Part shown: positions 58,037-64,000 of the stretch, piece after piece
Position numbering within the stretch: position 1 is the first letter of the stretch
Layout: each line of letters begins with the position of its first letter
Assembly: GCF_013179735.1 (NCBI RefSeq)
Contig: NZ_JABMEG010000001.1
Location: 3,162,001-3,226,000, forward strand
DNA length: 64,000 bases
Direction: 5' to 3'
From: Permianibacter fluminis
GTDB taxonomy: Bacteria; Pseudomonadota; Gammaproteobacteria; Enterobacterales; Permianibacteraceae
Translations under genes and position numbers: made by a program
Notes under the pieces: model-generated
The model's input: the letters and a program-made list of their open reading frames with translations, nothing else
What the model was told of the DNA's origin: nothing
Database searches by the model: none

Positions 58037-58086
58037 GCATAATTGGCAAAAAGCCCAGCAACTGCCGGGCATTTTGCCAATTATGC
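58037..58086 (-). terminator. Long hairpin after the COG3199 gene
   Basis: 20-bp arms GCATAATTGGCAAAAAGCCC / GGGCATTTTGCCAATTATGC with one mismatch and a 10-nt loop. On the minus strand an inner GCCCGGCA-GT-TGCTGGGC stem is followed by TTTTT, so it can terminate the gene ending at 58167. Confidence 0.8.
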
Positions 58087-58166
58087 TGAACCCGGTGGCA
58101 CGCATTTGCACACCCGCCGCAACAGCTTGAAACATGCTGGCCGACCGGAACGACACTCTCTGGCAG

Positions 58167-59288
58167 CTATTGCAACGGATACAGCGCCTCACTGCGATAG
58201 CCGGTGACCACGCGAATCGGTCCGGAATAATCCCGGTCCAGCTCGGGGTCGCCGCTATCCGTCAGCAGTGGCCGCCCTTGCAGACTTTGCAGCTTGCCGG
58301 GGCTGGCGACCACGCTGATCGCCTGACGGCCCAGACGTCGCAATATCCGCGGGCTCAGCTGCTGATTGCCGCGACCGAAAACGTGGCCCTGACCACCGAT
58401 AACCGTGACCACCAGCGCTGCTTTCGGTTCGTTTTGCAGCAGATTCCAGAGTGTCGCTTCGGTGGCATCTTTGCTCAGCAACTGGCCGGCCTTGACCACA
58501 TCGACGCCGAGCAAACTGCCCTCAATTCCGAGCCGTTGCTTGATCGCCATGCAGGTGGTTCCGGAGCCGAGCAAATAAGCAACGTCGTCCGCCATTTCAT
58601 CAACGATTTGCTCGGCGATATCGTCTACCACCTGCGTTTCAACCGCCCGCGCACTTTCCTTGCTTTGTTGAAGCAAAGGATGCGCCGGCACTTTCAGATA
58701 ACCAAACAAGCGCGCCCGGACATTGCCGGCCCGATAGGCGTCTTCGTCGAGATCTTTCACTTGCGCGCTGGTCAGCTCCAGCGGTTTGCCCTGACAGAGA
58801 TCGGCCAGCACTTCACCGGCGGCCTGCGGGCTGACGGCATACACCGCCGAATGGATTTTTACTCCGGCCGGAATCCCGAGCACCGGCGCCAGCTCACTGA
58901 CACCAAGCGCATTCAACTCCGAATAGACATCGCGTGCTGTGCCATCGCCACCGGCAAACAGGATCAAGCCCAACTGCTGCGCAGCCAGCGCCTTGATCGC
59001 GGCAACGGTATCGGCAGCTGATGTGAATTCGCCGTTGGCGTGATAGACAATCTGATGTTGAAAACCGAGCTGCTGCAAGACATCAGCGCCCATGGCGCCG
59101 GCCGCGGTGTGAAAGCGCAATTGCTCCCGCCAGGGCAAGAGCTTTTCCAGCGCGGTGCGGGTCCGGATGTTCGCGCGTGGTTCGGCGCCGAGCGCGAGCG
59201 CCTGATCACGGACATTGTCGCTGCCTTTGAGGGCAACGCTGCCACCAATACCCGCCCAGGGATTGATCACCAGACCGAGATTCAGCAT
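58167..59288 (-). CDS. ATP-NAD kinase-like protein (COG3199)
   Basis: A 373-residue protein of the NAD kinase/diacylglycerol kinase superfamily: GLVINPWAGIGG at the N-terminus, LGLILFAGGDGTARDV with the GGDGT nucleotide motif near 115-120, GIPAGVKIHSAVYAV, and GVDVVK. These larger relatives are distinct from NadK; activity is unproven. Upstream it carries four 16-nt repeats. Confidence 0.85.
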   Translation of the reverse strand: MLNLGLVINPWAGIGGSVALKGSDNVRDQALALGAEPRANIRTRTALEKLLPWREQLRFHTAAGAMGADVLQQLGFQHQIVYHANGEFTSAADTVAAIKALAAQQLGLILFAGGDGTARDVYSELNALGVSELAPVLGIPAGVKIHSAVYAVSPQAAGEVLADLCQGKPLELTSAQVKDLDEDAYRAGNVRARLFGYLKVPAHPLLQQSKESARAVETQVVDDIAEQIVDEMADDVAYLLGSGTTCMAIKQRLGIEGSLLGVDVVKAGQLLSKDATEATLWNLLQNEPKAALVVTVIGGQGHVFGRGNQQLSPRILRRLGRQAISVVASPGKLQSLQGRPLLTDSGDPELDRDYSGPIRVVTGYRSEALYPLQ

Positions 59289-59328
59289 GCCTATCCTCTC
59301 TCCCCTTGCACCGGCCAGCGATAGCTTC

Positions 59329-59392
59329 AGTTATGAATTGCACTAGCTATGAATTGCACCAGTTCTTGATTGCCGCAGTCATCGATTGCTCA
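59329..59392. repeat. Four 16-nt imperfect tandem repeats
   Basis: AGTTATGAATTGCACT, AGCTATGAATTGCACC, AGTTCTTGATTGCCGC and AGTCATCGATTGCTCA, consensus AGTyATnnATTGC. They fill the gap between epmC and the COG3199 gene, 41-104 nt upstream of the latter. Confidence 0.8.
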
Positions 59393-59421
59393 AACTGACG
59401 ATGACAGAAGCCAGCGATGAC

Positions 59422-60021
59422 TCAGCACGGCGACTGCGGCGCCGAAACCGGTTCGCCCTGCCGAAAGACCTGCTGCAAAGCATCGAAGAATTGCTGCGCA
59501 CGGGGTGGCAAGCCGGTCGAAAAATAGTGCTGGCACTGCTGGAACACGGCCTGGCGAAAAGCCGCGCTGGCATCATTGCCCTGCGGGCCGGCGGCGAGAT
59601 TGTCTGCTGACAGATTGAACCGTATACCGGCCGCCCGGCTCAGCGCCCATTCCACGGCCTGCGGTTTGACTTCGACCCGTTCGAACTCGGCCTGCTGCGC
59701 GGCGTTGCGACCATCGGGCTGATACCAGTAACCAAAGTCGTGCAATTGCCGGCGCGCTGCGCCCGCCAGACACCAGTGGGCGATTTCATGCAAGGCACTG
59801 GAAGCGAAGTCTTCACGGAAAATGATCCGGGCCGGCTGCGTTTCGGTTGCCGGCAGATACTCCGGCTCGGCACCACCGCCAACCAGCACGGTGCGTTCGG
59901 ATTCGGCAAAGCAGGCATTGAACACGGCGATCAAGGCGGCCGCATCGGGCGTCGGGCCACGGCGGTCAGCCAGCTCCTGGCCAGCAATCGGCAAACTGAA
60001 TACTGCAGAACTGGACACCAC
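59422..60021 (-). CDS. epmC: Elongation factor P hydroxylase EpmC
   Basis: About 199 residues. ALHEIAHWCLAGAARRQLHD and FGYWYQPDGRNAAQQAEFER plus VEVKPQAVEWALSRAAGIRF are the EpmC (YfcM) signature; HExxH-type metal ligands are present. It hydroxylates the beta-lysylated lysine of EF-P. efp, epmA and epmB are not in the window. The start is unclear: no ATG; GTG at 60021 or 60018. Confidence 0.88.
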   Translation of the reverse strand: MVSSSAVFSLPIAGQELADRRGPTPDAAALIAVFNACFAESERTVLVGGGAEPEYLPATETQPARIIFREDFASSALHEIAHWCLAGAARRQLHDFGYWYQPDGRNAAQQAEFERVEVKPQAVEWALSRAAGIRFNLSADNLAAGPQGNDASAAFRQAVFQQCQHYFSTGLPPRAQQFFDALQQVFRQGEPVSAPQSPC

Positions 60022-60066
60022 GCACCCGCCCAACGACTGAACCGAAAGCCACGCAAAACGGCGCGC

Positions 60067-60072
60067 ATTCTA
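60067..60072 (-). promoter_or_regulatory. Probable -10 box for epmC
   Basis: Minus strand GGGTAGAATGCGCGCC, the same 16-nt string as at alaE. Confidence 0.55.
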
Positions 60073-60232
60073 CCCGAAGCCGAGTCCGGCGCCCACGTTC
60101 AGCCGGTCGGGAAAGTCCTGCCAAAGCCAGCAAGCCGGAGATTTGACGGTATACTCTGGTACAGCTTAGGCCGTTTGCGGGCAATGGCCCCGGTACCGTG
60201 AGGACGGCGACCACCGATGAGATGCGACTACC

Positions 60233-61474
60233 GTGAATAACCGCCAGCGTATTTCCGTCAGCGAGCTTCGGCTCGGCATGTGCGTTATCGATCTCGACCG
60301 GCCCTGGCTCGAAACACCGTTCCTGATCCAAGGCTTCATCCTGAGTACCGAGGCCGATATCAAAGCGGTCCAGCAATATTGCCGGTACGTCTACATCGAC
60401 CCACGCCGTGGCGCTCTGCCAACCTCAAGCAAAGACCGCGGTCAGCAGAATCTGGATCGCAACAGCAGCTTCAGTCTGTTCCAACGCAGTGAACCACCAG
60501 CACCAAAACGGGCGGTCGAAGAAGAACTGCCGGATGCCCGCAAAGTGCATGCGCGCGGCAGCTCGCTGGTGCGCGGCTTCATGGATGACATCCGCTTTGG
60601 TCGGGTGCTTAACGTCAAGGCCATTGAGGAAGGCGTGGCCGATACCGTTGACAGCGTGCTGCGCAATCCGGATGCCATGATGTGGCTGGCGCAGTTGCGC
60701 AAAAAGGACGCCAGTCACGAACAGCATTGCCTGAACGCCTGCATTCTCGCGGTGACGTTTGGCCGCCACCTCGGTCTGCCGCGCGATGAACTGCAAAAGC
60801 TGGGCATCTGTGCGCTGCTGCACGATGTCGGCAAACTGCAGATCCCGGATGCCGTGCTGAACAAGACCGGGCCGCTCAGTGAAGCCGAGCTGGCCACGAT
60901 GCGCAAACATACCGATTTTGGTCGGGTCATTCTGATGTCGGCACGCGAGCTCTATCACGGCGCTATCGACGTTGCCCACAGTCACCACGAGTGGGTGGAC
61001 GGCACCGGCTACCCGCGCGGTCTGAACGGCGGCCAGATTTCACCCTTTGCCAAAATCATTGCCATCGTCGACACCTACGACGACATTATTGGCGAGCATG
61101 TTTATCGCGGCGAACGCACGGCGTTCGAGGCCTTGAAAGAAATCAATGCCGGCCGCGGCAAGCAGTTCGATGAGTCGCTGGTCAAACACTTCATCGACAT
61201 GATCGGGGTGTTTCCGGTTGGCAGTATTGTCGAGCTTGGCAGCGGCGAAGTCGGCATCGTGCTGGCACAAACGCCGAACAAGCCGATGCTGCCGCGCGTG
61301 GTGTTGCTGCTCGATGCCAACAAGCAGCCGCGCAAGGAACAAATACTGAATCTGGCCATGCCGGCGGCTGAAGGCGCACCGGCCCACCGGGTAGTGCGCG
61401 TGCTGCGCCGTGGCGATTACGGTCTCGACCCGCAGCAACTGCAGGAACGCGGCCTGATGGCCAAGATTCCCTGA
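60233..61474 (+). CDS. HD-GYP domain protein (candidate c-di-GMP phosphodiesterase)
   Basis: A 413-residue protein. DUF3391-like N-terminal part (VSELRLGMCVIDLDRPWLE), then the HD-GYP domain: LLHDVGKLQIPD with His197-Asp198, MRKHTDFGR, HSHHEWVDGTGYPRG with GYP at 259-261, and AIVDTYDDI. All metal and GYP residues are intact. GTG start; TATACT lies at 60150. Two unknown genes follow closely. It probably lowers c-di-GMP. Confidence 0.9.
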   Translation: MNNRQRISVSELRLGMCVIDLDRPWLETPFLIQGFILSTEADIKAVQQYCRYVYIDPRRGALPTSSKDRGQQNLDRNSSFSLFQRSEPPAPKRAVEEELPDARKVHARGSSLVRGFMDDIRFGRVLNVKAIEEGVADTVDSVLRNPDAMMWLAQLRKKDASHEQHCLNACILAVTFGRHLGLPRDELQKLGICALLHDVGKLQIPDAVLNKTGPLSEAELATMRKHTDFGRVILMSARELYHGAIDVAHSHHEWVDGTGYPRGLNGGQISPFAKIIAIVDTYDDIIGEHVYRGERTAFEALKEINAGRGKQFDESLVKHFIDMIGVFPVGSIVELGSGEVGIVLAQTPNKPMLPRVVLLLDANKQPRKEQILNLAMPAAEGAPAHRVVRVLRRGDYGLDPQQLQERGLMAKIP

Positions 61475-61542
61475 CCCCACTCTTTTGCCAACACCAAGCG
61501 AGTCGGCATGCAGCAACCAAGACGAGCCCATTTGATCACGCC

Positions 61543-61971
61543 ATGACAGCATTTCCGATGAATGATATTTACATTGAAGACTTCCACCGCGACGTCGCCA
61601 TCGCGCTAATCCGGTTGTACGCGACCTTTCCGCGCCCGGCTGCGCTGTATGTCGACGAGATCGCCGGCAGCGATGACCCGGATGAATTTGGTGTGCAATC
61701 AGAGCGGCATCAACGCTGTCTCGGCAGTTTGATCTGGCTCGGCGAAGAGGGCGTGATCCGTTATCGCGACATGATCGGCTTGGAAGGTATCGACGCCGCA
61801 GTGCTGACACTGCGCGGCTTTCGCGCCTTGCACGAAGGTCAAGGCCCGGCGATCGAACAACTCACCATCAACACCGTTCGGGAGGCTCTGCGCGAACGCA
61901 ATTCGGAAGCCGTCAAGCGCAGTGTTCAGCGTTTTTTCAGCAGCTATGTCCTGCAACGCGGACCGGACTGA
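61543..61971 (+). CDS. Uncharacterised protein
   Basis: 142 residues, mixed alpha/beta, no signal or membrane segment. Notable stretches: YIEDFHRDVAIALIRLYATFPRP and QRCLGSLIWLGEEGVIRYRD. It lies 68 nt after the HD-GYP gene and 3 nt before the next. No family recognised. It could be a partner of the HD-GYP protein. Confidence 0.65.
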   Translation: MTAFPMNDIYIEDFHRDVAIALIRLYATFPRPAALYVDEIAGSDDPDEFGVQSERHQRCLGSLIWLGEEGVIRYRDMIGLEGIDAAVLTLRGFRALHEGQGPAIEQLTINTVREALRERNSEAVKRSVQRFFSSYVLQRGPD

Positions 61972-61974
61972 GCG

Positions 61975-62232
61975 ATGCGTCTGGAAATCATCAAGGTGAA
62001 CGCCGACCGGCTCGATCCGGAGTGTCTGGTCGTCACCTTGCGCCACGTTCCCGGCAGCATCGCCCGCTTCATGCTCGGCGCGCGCGACAAGGTGGTGACC
62101 TATAAAGGTCAGGTCAGTGCCTGGTACGTCCCGCCCAGTTTTCGCCCTGCCGATGCCGACACCAGTCGCTTTCTCGACAGCATTGCCTCCTCGCGTGAGT
62201 TCGCGCATCTGCGCCCTGCCCGTCGCTCCTGA
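61975..62232 (+). CDS. Uncharacterised protein
   Basis: 85 residues, cytosolic, basic tail (LRPARRS). LRHVPGSIARFMLGARDKVV is the most conserved-looking segment. It starts 3 nt after the stop of the previous gene, so the two form an operon. No family recognised. Confidence 0.6.
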   Translation: MRLEIIKVNADRLDPECLVVTLRHVPGSIARFMLGARDKVVTYKGQVSAWYVPPSFRPADADTSRFLDSIASSREFAHLRPARRS

Positions 62233-62351
62233 CACCACACTCGCTTTTATCAAGCAAAATCATTTGCCTCGCTGACGCGACTCTCGTCCAATAGCGATAC
62301 CGCTGGCAACGCTGCCGCGGCTGCAGAATGCAATGCTCAGGAAGAGATGAC

Positions 62352-63518
62352 ATGACCGACCTCCGCTGGCAGCGGGCCGTACTCAAAATTGGTAGCAGCT
62401 TGATCGCACCCGACCGCGATGGCTTGTCGGACCGTTACCTGAAAGCGATCGCCGCGTTCATCACAGCTGCCAACCGCAGTGGCCGCGAATTGGTGGTGGT
62501 GTCATCGGGCGCAGTCGCTGCCGGCCGGGCGCTGTTGCCGCAGGCCGGTGATCGCAGCCGACAAACGCTGGTGCGTAAACAGGCGCTCGCCGCCGTCGGT
62601 CAGGCCCAGCTCATGCAGTGCTGGGCCAGCCAGTTGCAGATGCCGGTCGCACAGCTCCTGCTGACCGCCGATGATCTGCAAGACCGCCATCGCTTCGTCA
62701 ATGCCCGCAACACCCTGCGCGAATTGCTCAGCCTGGGTTGCCTGCCGATCATCAACGAAAACGACAGTGTCGCCACTGATGAATTGAAAGTCGGTGACAA
62801 CGACAATCTGGCAGCGCATGTTGCCGCTTTGGTCGACGCCGATCTGCTGATCATCGGCAGCGACATCGATGGCTTGTACGATCAGAATCCGCGCACCACG
62901 CCGAACGCAAAAAAAATTGCAGTCGTCGAACGCATCGATGCGACGGTACTGGCGATGGCGGGCGGCAGCGGCTCGGCCGTTGGCACCGGTGGCATGATCA
63001 CCAAACTGCAAGCAGCAGAACGAGCCACCTCGCGCGGCATCGCGACGGTGATCGGTGATGCACGAAATCCGGATTTCCTTACCTCGCTGTTGGCTGATGA
63101 TTGTCAGGGTGACTTTGATTGTCAGGGAACCCTGTTCCGTGCCCATGGCGAACCGCTGCGGGCGCGCAAGCATTGGTTGCAGCACACGCTGACGAGCCGC
63201 GGCCAGCTGCAGATTGATGCCGGTGCCTGGCAGGCCTTGCGTGAACGTGGCGCGTCGCTGTTGCCATCCGGCATACGGCAGGTCAGTGGCGATTTTCAGC
63301 AAGGTGACGCCGTAGACATCACCTTGTATCAGGACGACGGCGTCCGGCTGCTTGGCAAAGGCATCAGTCAATATGACGCCGGCGTACTGACCGGCATCCG
63401 CGGCATGCGCAGCGACGAAATTACCCAAAAACTCGGCAACACCGGCCAGGACTGCGCCATTCACCGTGATGATCTGGTGCTGTATCTGTCGCCTATTGAA
63501 CAGGAGTCATCACTGTGA
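62352..63518 (+). CDS. proB: Glutamate 5-kinase
   Basis: A 388-residue enzyme, first step of proline synthesis. Amino-acid kinase domain ([52 protein letters not shown]) and a C-terminal PUA domain ([20 protein letters not shown]). AGGAAGAG precedes the ATG at 62352. The stop overlaps the proA start. Confidence 0.96.
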   Translation: MTDLRWQRAVLKIGSSLIAPDRDGLSDRYLKAIAAFITAANRSGRELVVVSSGAVAAGRALLPQAGDRSRQTLVRKQALAAVGQAQLMQCWASQLQMPVAQLLLTADDLQDRHRFVNARNTLRELLSLGCLPIINENDSVATDELKVGDNDNLAAHVAALVDADLLIIGSDIDGLYDQNPRTTPNAKKIAVVERIDATVLAMAGGSGSAVGTGGMITKLQAAERATSRGIATVIGDARNPDFLTSLLADDCQGDFDCQGTLFRAHGEPLRARKHWLQHTLTSRGQLQIDAGAWQALRERGASLLPSGIRQVSGDFQQGDAVDITLYQDDGVRLLGKGISQYDAGVLTGIRGMRSDEITQKLGNTGQDCAIHRDDLVLYLSPIEQESSL

Positions 63519-64000
63519 GCGCGTTACTGCAGCAGCAAGTTGCGGCAACCCGCGCGGCCGCACCGGTTGTCGCGCCCCTCGACGCCGACACGCGCAATGC
63601 GCTGTTATTGGCAATGGCCGATGCCATCAACAACCAGCAAGCAATGCTGCTCGCCGCCAACGCACGCGATTTGCAAGCGGCAACCGAACGCGGCCTGTCC
63701 GCTGCCATGATCGATCGGCTGGCGTTGAACCCGGCGCGTCTGGCAGCGCTGGCAACTAGTCTGCGTGAGGTTGCCGCGTTACCCGACCCACTCGGCAGCC
63801 GACGTCCGTTCAGTCAACCGGCATCCGGAATTTCGGTGTTCAAGCAGCGCATTCCGCTTGGCGTCATTCTGATGATTTATGAGGCGCGGCCCAATGTCGC
63901 GGTTGATGCGGCAGCACTCTGTCTGAAATCCGGCAATGCCGTGCTGCTGCGCGGCGGCTCGGAGGCACGTCACAGCAATGCCGCGATCGGAATATTGTGG
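63515..64000 (+). CDS. proA: Glutamate-5-semialdehyde dehydrogenase (3-prime end outside window)
   Basis: GTG start overlapping the proB TGA (GTGA), with AGGAG 9 nt upstream. The 162 codons seen encode [20 protein letters not shown] and [20 protein letters not shown], ProA signatures. It reduces glutamyl phosphate; the catalytic Cys lies beyond the window end. Confidence 0.96.
   Translation, partial: MSALLQQQVAATRAAAPVVAPLDADTRNALLLAMADAINNQQAMLLAANARDLQAATERGLSAAMIDRLALNPARLAALATSLREVAALPDPLGSRRPFSQPASGISVFKQRIPLGVILMIYEARPNVAVDAAALCLKSGNAVLLRGGSEARHSNAAIGILW

Noticed and set aside
59329-59392. Short regular repeats as a CRISPR array
   Set aside because: Repeats of 14-18 nt sit directly head to tail without unique spacers, and no cas genes are present; the same holds for 8518, 30778 and 54488.

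Overview
The window looks like a chromosomal stretch from a moderately GC-rich, free-living gammaproteobacterium. The evidence is a complete gamma-type isc operon (iscR-iscS-iscU-iscA-hscB-hscA-fdx-iscX), YaeQ, EpmC, MnmC, TrmJ, AlaE, AlaC, a PilU-type ATPase, REP palindromes of the Pseudomonas/xanthomonad kind (core GCGGGCTTGCCCGCGAT) and many short -10 boxes followed by a GC-rich discriminator. I cannot fix the genus from sequence alone. There are no phage, IS, CRISPR or rRNA genes in the window. The bulk is housekeeping and cell-envelope genes, all with similar codon character.

Layout. 1-10.7 kb: exported hydrolases (a truncated S9 peptidase lipoprotein, a Dcp-type M3 peptidase, an unusual NodB deacetylase-caspase-EF hand-TPR lipoprotein), AlaE with an Asp/Glu racemase, YigZ, and a secreted HExxH protein with a membrane partner. 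10.9-18.3 kb: YaeQ, ferredoxin-NADP reductase, a zinc-ribbon protein, an AraC regulator, CsaA, AzlC/AzlD, a TetA-like exporter, and an ECF sigma factor with a DUF3619 protein. 18.4-24.7 kb: Lon, a porin/PstS-like pair, and an NSS transporter with its 38-residue MetS-type subunit. 24.7-34.3 kb (mostly minus strand): adk-hemH-DUF3703, a YbaK-HDOD protein, htpG with a sigma-32 promoter, and dnaX-ybaB-recR-sseB interrupted by a REP palindrome. 34.5-38.9 kb: 4.5S RNA, tRNA-Ser(GGA), pilU, an exported methyltransferase, nadA, a cold-shock protein and tRNA-Lys(UUU). 39-46.5 kb: isc operon, then trmJ-cysE. 46.7-57.6 kb: suhB, GNAT, an ABC-2 exporter pair, a TonB-dependent receptor, alaC, a YkgJ-type protein, folE and mnmC. 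57.6-64 kb: a small secreted protein, a COG3199 NAD-kinase-like protein, epmC, an HD-GYP protein with two unknown genes behind it, and proB-proA (cut by the window end).

The strongest second-look items are: the four-part caspase lipoprotein; a 3-prime remnant of a second iscS copy between iscS and iscU; a perfect terminator-like hairpin inside the first codons of hemH, just after adk; a perfect palindrome over the presumed folE promoter; two REP palindromes, one supplying the stop codon of a gene; several families of 14-18 nt imperfect tandem repeats in intergenic gaps; and an araC-type gene whose -10 box places transcription start at the ATG.
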